From Brachypterus glaber (lineage: Eukaryota > Arthropoda > Insecta > Coleoptera > Kateretidae): a DNA stretch of 64,000 nucleotides. The stretch is taken from contig OY294052.1 in NCBI GenBank assembly GCA_958510825.1, positions 2,377,816 through 2,441,815 of the forward strand, read 5' to 3'. This document shows positions 23,296-34,165 of this stretch, piece after piece; positions within the stretch are counted from its first letter, which is position 1; each line of letters starts with the position of its first letter. The translations under genes were made by a program, and so were the position numbers. The notes under the pieces were generated by a model. It had not been told where the DNA came from. It did no database searches and was given only the letters and a program-made list of their open reading frames with translations.

Positions 23296-24181
23296 CGCCT
23301 AATTTCGGATACCATTTACAATGTATTCAATATTTAATACTCGGTATTACTTTTTGATATTTTTTTTATATAACCAGATACAACTTATTATAGCGAACCA
23401 TGATTTATTATAAAAGCAATTTTATTACAGTTTATTTTTTCCAAAAAACACGGTTAAAAAAAATCAGCGCATTTTTGTGCATTTGAAAAAGGGCTCCTAA
23501 TTTCGGACATATCCGAAAAAAAATTTTCAAGAGTAGATCTGGATCCCATTGCTTATGTTTCTTGTTATTCCTTCACATTTAAGACGTAATTTAATCATTA
23601 AGTGATTTTCTACGAAATACTATAGGAACTATAATTTTAGATTCCCAATTTCGAATATCTTAGTATCTTAGGTAATTTTCGTTTTTTCAAAATTGTTTAT
23701 CTTAGTTTGTTGTATCATTATAAAAAAAATTATTAATGGTTGGTTATCCTGAATAATAATTACCTTGCGGATATCCGAAATTGGGAATCAAATGCACAAA
23801 AATGGTCTATCCGAAATTAGGCAACTTTCTGCTTTTTAGATTAGAAATTTGTAGAATGTTTACGTTTTCAAATTGCTTAATTATGAATAGTGGATCAACT
23901 TAACTAACATCATAACTTACCCAAGACAGAATCACGAACTTTTATAACGATTATTTATAAAATAAACAAGCATAATAATGCAACTGAGCACAAAACTGCC
24001 ATTTGCAATATAAACGATTTGTGCTGCCATTTAAAGGGGAGAAGCTCTACCGTTATCATATTACAGGACGGATTTAGTTTGACTTTTGGCTTCACATAAA
24101 AGTAGGTTTCTGTTTACCTTTGCAGACAGTATCTTAAATACACTACTATCCGAAATTTGGAAACCATCCGAAATTAGGCGC
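23296..24181. mobile_element. Inverted-repeat element built on a CGCCTAATTTCGGAT motif
   Basis: The left end CGCCTAATTTCGGAT (23296) and the right end ATCCGAAATTAGGCG (24166-24180) are perfect complements. Similar phrases recur inside in both directions: 'cctaatttcggacat' near 23495, 'gattcccaatttcgaat' near 23640, 'atatccgaaattgggaatc' near 23770 and 'atccgaaattaggcaac' near 23808. So it has terminal plus several subterminal inverted repeats. About 885 bp. I could not define a target duplication. No coding frame. Confidence 0.65.
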
Positions 24182-24239
24182 ATTTCCTCTATTTACATTT
24201 ACATTTTGTTTAACCTCGTACTATTCTACTTAATTAAGC

Positions 24240-24468
24240 ATCCCCTAAGTCCAGGACTTGTGTGGGCTAGTAGTAGAGGGAACCACCGGCTTTAATTGAC
24301 TTTCGAACCAATTTATAGGGAGTGTCCGCTTCACTTACTCCTTCGCCAAATTTCAATTATTAATTAACTGAAAAAGGCAAATCGGCGCCGGTGAGAATCG
24401 CACTCACGCTATTTTGGGTAGTAAACTCGTCAAGTACGACACGGTAGTCCACTACACCAATCCTTCCA
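24240..24468 (-). mobile_element. tRNA-derived SINE candidate
   Basis: On the minus strand, 24468 to about 24389 looks like a degenerate tRNA. A box-A-like TGGTGTAGTGG comes first. About 50 bases later a T-arm follows with a perfect 5-bp stem, GTGAG-TGCGATT-CTCAC, close to the box B consensus. A tRNA-unrelated body (ggagtaagtgaagcggacac...) follows to about 24240. Internal Pol III promoter plus unrelated body is the definition of a tRNA-derived SINE. The 3' boundary and tail are unclear. It lies directly beside a LINE tail on the same strand. A decayed tRNA gene is the alternative. Confidence 0.6.
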
Positions 24469-24480
24469 TACTACTACAGT

Positions 24481-24798
24481 TAGTTTAGTTTAGTTCAGTG
24501 TGGGGTTCATACCCTCAGCACCTGGTCCCTAGGGACCTTTATAATAACCGCACAGACCTCCTCATATCATCCCTGTTTCTTTTATAAAGTCCAGGTACGG
24601 TTTCAGGGGATTGTTCATGATCTCGTTTGGTTCCAGCGGGTCGTTCCCAAAGTACTTCCATCTTAGGCCTATTAGAGATGGACATTCACATATGAGGTGG
24701 TAGGGTTCTTCGTCCCCTTTCCCACATCTCCTCACACGGGGCTCGTAGTCTGTAAACTGTACTGTAGTACACTGAACCAAAAATTGACGTGATATCAA
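24481..24798 (-). mobile_element. 5'-truncated LINE: ORF2 C-terminus, 3' UTR and AACTA tail
   Basis: The minus-strand frame 24798-24562 (78 codons) encodes a typical non-LTR ORF2 C-terminus: 'RRCGKGDEEPYHLICECPSL', then a 'PYLDFIKETG' end. This is the zinc-knuckle-like C-x8-H-x4-C region, in which the first cysteine of the pair has become arginine (VRRC). The last residues precede a short 3' UTR with a GGTCCCTAGGGACC palindrome and a tail of AACTA units ending at 24481. The ATG at 24798 is upstream flank and not a true start. The element is dead by truncation. Confidence 0.75.
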
Positions 24799-25911
24799 TA
24801 AAAATGAACGTCATATCAATAAAATTACATTGTTTTCGCATCGATGTACGTTTTTAATTGTGAATAAATTTTTTATTATATCAAAAAATGGGTTGTCTTA
24901 ATGTAAAATTTATTTAATAAAAAAAAATCGTTGTTATAATGAATTTATGCATAAAGCCAAGGAATTTTAAGAATTGATACAATAAAGCGTTCATCGGTTC
25001 AAATTTATTTTATTTAGTACTTTTTAAGAATTTACAATTTAAAAATATCTTTAAAAAAATACCAAAAATTATCTTATACCATGTTTGCAGCTAGTTCTTT
25101 TAATATAGAATTTTTTTTATTAGCCTATTACCTAAAAAAAGTTGACTTTTATTTAATAAGTCTTTCAACACGATTGATTTGAAACAAGACACATATTAAA
25201 ATATAAATATATAAAAAAATCAGAAATATCGGCCTTAAAAAGTTAAATCAAAAAGTAAGCAACCCATTTTTTATTGATTGATTTTGTAGTACAGAGTAGC
25301 TGAGTAATACAAGGCCAAAATTAAAAAACATCCTTAGAGAAGATTTTGACAAAAATCCGGAATGACTATAAATAAATAAATAAATAAATTGCGCTATTAT
25401 TAATTACTTTTTGTACCTATGGACTGCCACTGCCACATATGATAAGAAATTTAATTATACCGAGCTCGAGGCGGGTATTGCTGTTCAAGTAGCGTAAATT
25501 TCTTAAGAAAATACCGAAAATACCGAGGTTGTGTGCAAATAAGGAGAGCCTCTAGAAAATGCAAAAAGAAAACCTCAAAACCAAGCTAATGAGGAAAATA
25601 CGGTTTCAGTATTAAAATGCTTATACGCTGAATTTTTCATTACACATAGTTTTCAGTAGGTACAGTTGGACCCACAAAAAACGCAAGATTTAAATATGCT
25701 AAAATGTTAATTTTACTAATTATTTTATAGTTTAAGTAAGGTTTTCAGAAGTAGGTTAGATTAATTTGACAATTAATTGTCAGTTTTTTTAAAGTTTATT
25801 ACAGAAAATGCATGCGAATAATGTCGAATATTAAAAAAATAATAATAATAAATAATAAACTGAAAAAAATATTTAGAATATTTAATCAAATCAAAAATTA
25901 AATCACAATAT
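24799..25911. other. AT-rich DNA
   Basis: Apart from the TAAA tract, no gene, inverted repeat or RNA structure was recognised. Confidence 0.4.
25368..25390 (+). repeat. TAAA microsatellite after a LINE-like 3' phrase
   Basis: 'ccggaatgactataaa' followed by about five TAAA units. The 'gaatgactataaa' phrase resembles the 'cgaacgactataaacgaa' lead-in of the LINE tail near 11370, so this may be another LINE 3' end. Confidence 0.45.
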
Positions 25912-26193
25912 TTAGTAAATCTTATGAAAAGATAAAAATTTGAACTCTACTAACCAAACATATGATTTTCGTTTAAAAAAAGGTTTTTCCGGAGTTTTTT
26001 TTTTCGCTTTTTTAATCTTGAAAATATCGATGCGGCGACGGGCGATGGTTTTTGACCCAGGAAAATTTGTATTGTTTATAGCATGCACCGCTTCTTGTAA
26101 ATGGCATTCTCTCAAATAATTAAGTAAATTTTCATCCTGTATTTCATTTGATATCTTCTTTCTTTCGGAGTCTGCACGCCCTTTCCTCCCCAT
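25912..26193 (-). CDS. Unrecognised basic 93-residue open frame
   Basis: Starts with an ATG in an A-rich context and encodes a lysine and arginine-rich peptide: MGRKGRADSERKKISNEIQ, then a helical-looking 'ENLLNYLRECHLQEAVHAI', then a basic KKAKKKTPEKPFFKRK run. The first two thirds look more protein-like than surrounding frames. The last 20 residues decay into low complexity. It could be the start of a transposase DNA-binding domain, a host exon or chance. No family recognised. Confidence 0.22.
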   Translation of the reverse strand: MGRKGRADSERKKISNEIQDENLLNYLRECHLQEAVHAINNTNFPGSKTIARRRIDIFKIKKAKKKTPEKPFFKRKSYVWLVEFKFLSFHKIY

Positions 26194-27019
26194 CTATTTT
26201 TTCTTCAATCTTAACCATTATTCTTTTTTCTATGATCTTAACACAACTCTCCGAAACACTAAATACCCGTGCCACAATTAATGGTCTCTATAGAGATCAC
26301 TAGCCACAATCACTTCCGTACATCCTGCTTCCAATATACTAATAGTTTGAGATTTCTTAACATTTCTTAATGCATTTCTAATTACTTTATAATTATTATA
26401 AGTAATTTTGACAAATATTGTCAACATGACAACGGCTTGTTTGTATTGTAATTATTGAATTTACGCAACTAAATTTTCAATCTTTTTTTTTTCGGATTTA
26501 ACTGTACGAAGGCGGTTAGAGTTCACGAGGACCAAGGAATCGGGTTTTCTCGTCCTGATTTCGAGAAAAAATCAAGACAAGCGTCACGTCGTAGAGAGTC
26601 GAAACTCTTGATCACACTGGTAGAAAACTAGCGTAATTATTAACATAATTAGGTTATAGTATACAACAATAAATAGTTGTATGTGCGCCAACCACTATAT
26701 ATTGCATAGAATACAACAACAAAAAAGTAGAAGTGTTCGGTATTTACAAAAGGGCGCAGTTGTTTGATTTAAAACAACAAACTGTTTAGCGTTCAGGTTT
26801 TTCTTTATCGGGCAGAGAGCGAGGTAGGCGTGGCTTGAAAATCCTTCAGGTTCGGATTGCTGCTCCTTCCTACGTCACGATCCTCGTTTGGAAAAAAAAA
26901 GTCCAAACGCAGGCAATTCACCTGACCCGTCCACCCGACTGGCTAGCTTATCCTGATAGGCGTCTCTACTGCATTTGTAAATTTGGTGTAATGTGTTTTA
27001 AATTCACATAATTACATTT
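26194..27019. other. Mixed-composition intergenic DNA
   Basis: The stretch 26500-26960 is less AT-rich than its surroundings and not repeated elsewhere in the window. It includes short inverted phrases around 'ctcgtcctgatttcgagaaaa' and 'cgtttggaaaaaaaaagtccaaacg' (a clear stem near 26886-26911). No frame of note. Confidence 0.4.
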
Positions 27020-27027
27020 ATGTGCAT

Positions 27028-27514
27028 TAGGATGCCCAGTCAAAATTAAAAAATGGACTTTTTTAGGGTCACACCCCCAAAAAATGTTCATTTAGGTCAA
27101 AATCCAACACTCAGTTATTTTTCAGATTTTTAAAAAAGTATTTAAACATAATTCCTGAATTCGCACATATTGAAGAATACCATTGAAGAATACCATTGAC
27201 CACATGTGTTAATTTGTAGCATTTTCACCCTATAAAAAATCCGGTTTATTTTTGTAGAGGGGCATAAAAATTAAGAATATTCCTTTATTATCCAGAAATA
27301 CTTTTTTGTTTCATAAATGTCCAAATTAATTAATGTTTTTATATCCTTAAAAAAATAAAAACCCTTCACATGCTTTTCTATTAAAAAAAGCGCAGGGCGC
27401 GACCTCTAAATATTTTTTTAAAAATCTAAAAAATAATCAGGGTTGTTTTTTTCACCTAAAGGAACAAGTTTGAGGGGTGGGATCCAAACAATTCTGTAGG
27501 TGCTGGGCACCCTA
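27028..27514. mobile_element. hAT-like foldback MITE, best-preserved copy
   Basis: Ends TAGGATGCCCAG and CTGGGCACCCTA, flanked by a perfect 8-bp duplication ATGTGCAT (27020-27027 and 27515-27522). Long inverted arms contain 'cacccccaaaaaatgttcat' and 'ggtcaaaatccaaca'-type blocks. Homologous in reverse orientation to the elements at 4574 and 7279. No coding capacity. It supplies the intact termini that define the family. Confidence 0.88.
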
Positions 27515-27522
27515 ATGTGCAT

Positions 27523-30297
27523 ATAGAAACTACATATCACATGTAATTACATGTACATGATTATCGTTGGGTATACATATGCACATAAAAATTTTAGCCC
27601 AATTTTAATAGTTTATTTAATATAACTTTATTATGTTTTATAATAATTGTAAAAATTGTATATATACCTCAAACTTGTTACAACAAGGTTTGGTTGTACT
27701 ATTTTTAGATTTTTCTATCAGTTCAAGAATTGAACAACTCGACTCTTGATTAAATTTGGCCGATGGTTGATCAAAAGTAAATTTAAAGAAAAAACAATAA
27801 AAGTTTAAAATGTACAAACAATAAAAGTTTAAAATGTACTTTGTTTGGTGTATCCAATTAAGTTTCTTTATTGCTAAGTTATTTTAAATACTTTGTATTT
27901 CTTTTTATCAACATTTGTATCGTTAAAACTTAGAAGTTTGAAGTTTTCGAATTGGTAATGAAGTTAATTTATTTTATTATTTATAATAAATGTTTATTAA
28001 AATACCAAGGCTTTGTATACATAACAAAAGTTTTTGTTTTAGTTTATTACAGATTCATATTTTAAGTAGTAGACCTAATAGGACAGTTTCTTGACGACAA
28101 AGACCGTCAAAATTAGTTGTACAGTGCTAACAGTTTTTAACAGTTTAGCCAACGTAAGAAATACAAAGTAATCAGAGTAGCCAATATAAGCAATAAAAAC
28201 TATTTATATTTACCTTATTTATTTTAACTCTAATTTAATTTTATATTATGCAGTTAAACATATTAGGTAATAATATGTATTCAGTACTAAAATTGTTGCA
28301 CTCAGATTACAGGCAAACTGTTTATTAAAAAAGCCATCTGTTCACAAAGGCTAGAACTTTTGTTTTTTATTCGTTTTTAATAGTAGTGACATCTGTTTGC
28401 TGGAAGGTGAACTTTAGCATTGAATTTTACCTAGAACAGTTTGGGGAAGTTTTCAATACTGGACTCGCCCGGGAAAGTATTCCATTCTACAAGAATACTA
28501 AGGTACTAAGTTGTACTATCTGTAAAAATTCACTTTTTGAGATAAGCACACCATTCTTTTTTTTTGAGATATGCGCACAGTGTTTTTTTGCCTATAGCTG
28601 TAGTAAAAAAATAGGTTCAAGTCCATTTTTTGAAGGACCGTAGCTCCGTTAGGGCTTATTTCCTGACATATGTTCCCATGTTGCTTTTTCATGTTTTGTG
28701 GTGTAGTATCATGTCCTTTAGTTTATGCCGTAAGACTGCAAACACCGTGTCTAGGGATGTGTTTTTACTCTGTGCGGCTTGTTCTAAAGTTGGATACACC
28801 CTAATATAAAAAGTTACAATACTTACGTCCTGGTAATATATTTTTTAGTTAAAAGAGATATAAAACAGGGCAGTGTACAAAACTCATCCAAACCCCACGT
28901 GTCCCGGCTAGATCTGTTGAATTATTCAGTTTGTCATACTTTACTCTCCGACTTTCTTATGAGATTTTAAGAAAACGACTAACGGCTTTCCCTCGAGATT
29001 TTAACACGAGAAAAAGTTTTTTTTGCAAAGACTTGTTTTTTCCCGTCATTTGGTCTAAATAAAAGCGGACGTTAAGTTAATTTTTGCCAGTGAATTTATC
29101 ATAATGATACTTGGATATTAAAAAAAAACTATTTGAGTTAAATTATAAGCTATAATCATTTTGTTTTTTCTTGGGTTGGCAATAGGACAAACGAATGTTA
29201 TTTATTGCCACGAACTATAAACAAATCGCCATTTTTTGACAAAAAATCAAAGTTTTCCAAATGTTTATTTTTGTCATTTTTTAAACAAATAAATAGAAAA
29301 TAGAAACACCGTCATATTAAATACGTATTTATCTTATATAGCTCTATGCACAGAACACAAATAAAATAAATTAAAGCCGGTCCAGTAAATATTTATTGCT
29401 AAAAATGCCTTGTGGGTGTGGCTAAATCTTTTGTGAAATATAATTGGATAGGGTCGAACGTTATATGGCTAGAATCAGTCCACGTGGACTGGATAAAAAC
29501 ACATTAGATATTCGTTTTACAATGCTCAATAATAACTGCAATGGTTTTTTTAATTGCGTTTTAAAATGTATCGTTTTGTACTTAACATTTAACAGTACCT
29601 AAACTTAAAATACAGTGACAGTTCCATTAAATGAACCTAATTTGTTTTTATTTTATAGACCATTGCATATTTTTATTACAGTACACTTAAAAATTAATAT
29701 TTGAAAACAAGAAATATTTCGGCTATCTTTATGTTCAATCTGACCTAAAACACAGTCACAAGTTTTGTTTCAATTTGGCCGGCTCGCAACGATATTTTAA
29801 AAAGTTTTTAAATGTAAAATTTTAACAGGAAAGCGGTAAATTTGCGGTGATATTGGCCGAACATCTCGTGAAGTCAGACTTTAATAGAAGCGCTCGGGGG
29901 AAGAAGAGACATGCCACATTTTTAAATAAATAGAGATTTTAAAACCCAGAGATCACATACAGAACCTAACTGAGTTTTCTATTGAATTCTATTGAAGCCT
30001 AAAAAGACTGAATCTGACGACCAACTTGTCCTTCAAGAAGGTTCGTAGCCCTTCATAAAAAAATTAACATTTAAAAAATAAACAACAAAATTTTAAACGG
30101 TACTTGCATAGACTACTACTAAACACGGGAAAGTTTTTTTAGCTTAAAAGCTTTAGAAAACTCTTTATAATTTTCCCTATTCAAGCCCTAATCTCACGAG
30201 CCCGTCTCGGAAAAATATCTACATGATAGCTGCCAAACTTTTCATACATAACATTGCTTCTCGTGTTTTCGGTTGACGATATAATAGATCGCTGCCA
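27523..30297. other. AT-rich DNA with repeat fragments
   Basis: No gene recognised. 28620-28760 holds an antisense piece of family A (gaaggaccgtagctccgtta...catgtcctttagtttatgcc), also found at 54960-55060. An 84-bp repeat sits at 29314-29397. A direct repeat 'acaataaaagtttaaaatgt' occurs twice near 27800-27840. The open frame at 28386-28643 overlaps these and is not called. Confidence 0.4.
29314..29397 (+). repeat. 84-bp dispersed repeat, copy 2
   Basis: Counterpart of 14775-14858 in the same orientation, with the same sharp limits. Confidence 0.7.
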
Positions 30298-30711
30298 AAT
30301 GGAGCTCTCTACAACTAGAATTATGAAACAAAAGACGTCTACCCTATCTCTATCTCATTTGTGCTATACTTTCCAGCCAACCAAATAAATACTGTATTTG
30401 TTTTTCATACAACAAATACAGTATTTATTTGGTTGTCCGGAAAGTGTAGCAGTGAGCGGCACGAACGAACATAGCTAATGTGAATCTGTAGAATAAGATA
30501 ATTCTACTAAAATTTAGATGGCGCCAGTAATTTCTTTAATAAAAATAATACAGTTACACTTTTCGCCCGGCGAAGTAAATATTGTATTTGTTCAGCAAAG
30601 AACAAATACAGAATTTGTTTGGTTGGGTGGAAGTGGGAGTGCATGTATGTCTTCTATCCTTTTTGGGTAGAACTTTTGTCCCTGTCTAATCTAACGGGAG
30701 AAATCTCCATT
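30298..30711. mobile_element. MITE family F, full copy 1
   Basis: Starts AATGGAGCTCTCT and ends AGAAATCTCCATT, an imperfect inverted repeat of about 13 bp. Inside is a strong hairpin near 30374-30437: CCAACCAAATAAATACTGTA pairs with its complement across TTTTTCATAC. A second, weaker stem near 30570-30630 uses the same 'acaaatacag.atttgtttgg' arm. About 414 bp. The frame at 30619-30876 starts inside and runs out of the element; not a gene. No target duplication found. Confidence 0.75.
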
Positions 30712-31088
30712 GCAAGTCCAAACAAAAAACAACCTGATAATAAATGGTCCGTAAACTTGAACCACTTATATTTTTCTATGTCAATACTTGTGCGAATTAC
30801 TTGGTTAGCCACCCTAAAGGATAATATCGCGGAGACACGGGCCTTAATTTTCTTTATTAAACATTTCTTCTATTAAGAAAGCCAAGGGGACTTGCAAGTT
30901 AAACGAATCGTTATCAAGATCAACGAGAAGGTTACTTCATCATCTTTATGTATTTTTCGCTTAAATCGAGTTTTAAATAAAAGGAGGAAATTATTATTTT
31001 AACTTGTATTATTTTAGATTGTTAATTGGATTAACTTTAAAACTTTAAAATTTCTTTTTAACCGACTTCCAAAAAGGAGGAGGTTATC

Positions 31089-31381
31089 AATGGAGCTCTC
31101 TACAACTAGAATTATGAAACAAAATACGTCTACCCTATCTCTATCTCATTTGTGCTACACTTTCCAGCCAACCAAATAAATACTGTATTTGTTTTTCATA
31201 CAACAAATACAGTATTTATTTGGTTGGCCGGAAAGTGTAGCACTGAGCGGCACGAACGAACATAGCTAATGTGAATCTGTAGAATAAGATAATTCTAGTA
31301 AAATTTAGATGGCACCAGTAATTTCTTTAATAAAAATAATATACTTACACTTTTCGCCCGGCCAAGTAAATATTGTATTTG
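31089..31381. mobile_element. MITE family F, 3'-truncated copy 2
   Basis: Nearly identical to 30298-30590, including the large hairpin, then stops within the second stem at 'attgtatttg'. It lies only 377 bp from copy 1 in the same orientation. Confidence 0.75.
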
Positions 31382-31687
31382 TCGGATAATTAAGATAAAT
31401 CTAATCATTTTAACGCAATTTCACTTAAAAGCGGCTTAATTTGGTTCTAATACCAACCAAATTTTTAGAGATTTTTTATCAGTGTAACTAAATTTTTCTC
31501 AGTGTAACTACATTTTTCTATCAGTGTAATTACATTTTAACTAGTATTATCGAATGTATTGATAAGTACTCTTCATTTTCATCAAATTAGATTTCCTTTG
31601 TATCACATATCAATATTTGTTTTTTTTTATTCATTGATCGAAGCACTGTCGGGCTTCGAGAAAAGTGAAAAAAAACATGGTCAATAA

Positions 31688-31997
31688 CACCGGCACTCAA
31701 AAAAAAAAAATTGTCTTTACACCGGGCGCCACCTATCTACGGGCATGTTTTTCGACCCGCTGAATACGAATTTCAAGTCAGTTTAGGCCGTCCAGCCTTC
31801 AATTTCGAGTAAATTGCAAAAAAACCCAAAAAATAGCGAAAATTCGATGTTTTGGCAAGAAAAAAAATTTTTTACTCGAAATTGAAGGCTGGACGGCCTA
31901 AACTGACTTGAAATTCGTATTCAGCGGGTCGAAAAACATGCCCGTATATAGGTGGCGCCCGGTGTACAGACAATTTTTTTTTTTTTGTGTGCCGGTG
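31688..31997. mobile_element. Large foldback MITE with TAA duplication (PIF/Harbinger-like)
   Basis: 310-bp near-perfect palindrome. Arms of about 128 bp start CACCGGCACTCAAAAAAA and end in GTGTGCCGGTG, and each contains 'accgggcgccacctat' and 'aggccgtccagccttcaatt'. The centre is about 50 bp (aaaaacccaaaaaatagcg...). TAA flanks it (31685-31687, 31998-32000). The arms differ at only a few sites, so insertion is recent. GC in the arms exceeds the surroundings. No frame. Confidence 0.88.
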
Positions 31998-32028
31998 TAA
32001 TTTTCACTTGTCGGCGATGGTTTCAAAT

Positions 32029-32063
32029 ACATCGGCACTCTTAGTAGTACTAAGTGCCGATGT
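32029..32063. repeat. Perfect short hairpin echoing the adjacent MITE end
   Basis: ACATCGGCACT pairs with AGTGCCGATGT around a TTAGTAGTACTAA-like palindromic centre. The arm CATCGGCACTC differs by one base from the CACCGGCACTC terminus of the foldback 30 bp to the left. It may be a solo-end or minimal derivative of that family. Confidence 0.6.
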
Positions 32064-32569
32064 TATAAAGGGTCAGTAGCTAGTTTACAAGTCTCGTTAA
32101 TGGCTTGAACAAAGAAAAATAATAGATCATTGCTTTATTTGCATTTTTTTAATATTTTTCAGCTGAATCACGAAATAAAAAGAATGTTTTTTCAAGATTG
32201 TAATTGAAATTATCTACTTGACTGTAAAATTCCGCCTCAATAAATCTCAACAGTCCGTGTCGCCTTACAAATTCGTTATTTCCGTTTTGCAGGTAATAAA
32301 CATAAGTTTTGAAAATTTAAAAAGTTTAAAAAACTCAATCTATTTTCGGAGCTTATTTGCTCGGCGCACTATGGTTCAGGTTGATCCTAAAATGACCAAA
32401 ACTCGAAATAATACACTGAAATTTCGTACAGTAAAATATTGTAGTCAATTACTAAAGTTGAGATTTTTCCTATTTTTTATTGATAAATTTTTGTGTTCTA
32501 CAGTTTTTTTTATTCGCAACCTTTCTCACGCATTATGACCAGTTGGTTTTTAATGTATATGGGAGATTT
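32064..32569. other. AT-rich DNA
   Basis: No gene supported. A 106-aa plus frame (32218-32538) lacks any recognisable motif and is phenylalanine-rich at its end. Confidence 0.35.
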
Positions 32570-32990
32570 TCCTACCTGTTATGAGGTAGAAATTGAAGAG
32601 ACGACCGTTGGTTATTTGGAGGGTGTTTTTGACGTCCTGATCCCACTTAAGGTTTTTAAATAGAGTAATACCTATATATTTAATATGGTTTTCCCAATTA
32701 ATTTCTTGGTCATTTACTTTAATGGGTTGGTGTGGGGATTTTCTGAAGATTAAGATGGCTTTTGTTTTATTTGCGTATACTTTAATTTTCCCGTTGGAAA
32801 ACTATTGGTTTCTGTTTCGCGGTGGAGTGCGGTATGGATAATTTGGTGGTTTTTAGCTTTGGCTAAGAAATCGGTCTCGTCGGCAAACAGGGTAATTGGG
32901 GTTGCATCTATTTTTGGGTTATCCGCAGTGAAAAGATTGTACAGCCCCCTTCTGTACAATGGGGGAGATCATGTTTTCTGACCTCCAAGA
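32570..32990 (-). pseudogene. Jockey-like LINE reverse transcriptase relic
   Basis: On the minus strand, codons from about 32959 read 'LYNLFTADNPKIDATPIT', then LFADETDFLAKAKNHQIIHT, matching the palm motif region of Jockey-type reverse transcriptases (usually FADDTA). The second catalytic aspartate is now glutamate. A frameshift follows near 32810. In another frame the protein continues 'QPIKVNDQEINWENHIKYIG', ITLFKNLKWDQDVKNT, LQITNGRLF. Both ends are missing. A second fragment of the same family lies at 59400-59590. Confidence 0.75.
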
Positions 32991-33519
32991 GTATATACTT
33001 CCTGAATCTTAGTGCGGTGATCAACTCAGTTCTTATTCGCTGATAAATGTTTTTCCTTCCTCTTTGCACTTTATGGTACACCTGCCGTTTATTTATATGG
33101 GATTCTTTTTCGGCGAGGCGCCAGCTGCAACGCATTCCTTTCCTCGATTTATATCCCATCCAGTGAAAGGAAGGTTCCCATAAAATTGTCAACTTTCGCA
33201 AATGTACCAAAAACCTTCCTTAAGAATTGTTATAAAGTGCCTTTTATGACCGGGTCTTGTAAGAATTCATGTCGCAATGAAATGGCATATCGTTTCTTAT
33301 ATTGCCATATATAATTTTTATTTGCGCCCCAGAAACGATTCAGCTGTCGCTGATACACAATTAAATATCGGCCCACACTAGCGAACACTTTTACTGCCGA
33401 TCCTGCAATAAATTCGTATTTGCAATATCACTTTTAAGTGCTTATTTATTTTGCATTGTTTGCAATATTTTCTCTGCTAGTTTCGATGCAAATATTCCGT
33501 GAAAAATAGTAAGTTTAAT

Positions 33520-34165
33520 AGTATATTACGCACCGAGTACGCGAACCTACTTTTTAGTGCATGAGAGTGCTTTTTTTACGCAGCCGAGTAAAAAAGGCAC
33601 TCGAAGTGCACTGAAATAGGTTTGTTTCGAGGTCAGTATACTATTTTTCCTACGACCTAACACCTACACATCCAAAAAAACGCAAAAATTGTCTTAACAT
33701 TAATTTATCCTACGACCTAGTTAGTAGTTAGTGCTTATTTTTCACCCGTTGCTATGAAAGCGGTCGGAAAGTGACAGTCAGCTGATTTTACATATCTGCT
33801 GTCAGAATACAAGTGAACGTCAAACGCAAAACGTCAAATTAATAAAATTAATTTTTGCGTGTTTTGGATGTTAGGTCGTAGCAAAATTAGTATACGCACC
33901 TCGACGCAAACCTATTCCATTGCACTTCCAGTGCTTTTTTTACTCGGCTTCGCCTTGTAAAAAAATAAGCACTCTCGTGTACTAAAAACTAGGTTCGCGT
34001 ACTCGGTGAGTAATATACTATTCTTAATTTGACGTTTGTGTTTGACGTTTACTAATTTTCTGACAGCAGATATGTAAAATCAGCTGACTGTCACTTTTCG
34101 ACCGCTGTCATGGCAACGGGTGGAAAATAAGCACTAACTATTAACCAGGTCGTAGGAAAAAGATT
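33520..34165. repeat. Interleaved double palindrome (A-B-A'-B')
   Basis: Two sets of long inverted arms overlap. A at 33522-33575 (tatattacgcaccgagtacg...gagagtgctt) pairs with A' at 33967-34020. B at 33709-33808 (cctacgacctagttagtagt...tatctgctgtcagaa) pairs with B' at 34057-34160. The order is A, B, A', B', unlike a simple foldback. Short 'gacgttt'-type and 'cctacgacc' motifs recur between them. An A-arm relative lies at 19704. Two elements of one family, or one inserted into the other and rearranged, would explain it. Confidence 0.75.

Noticed and set aside
32218..32538. 106-aa plus-strand ORF
   Set aside because: No motif, poor composition and no homology that I recognise.
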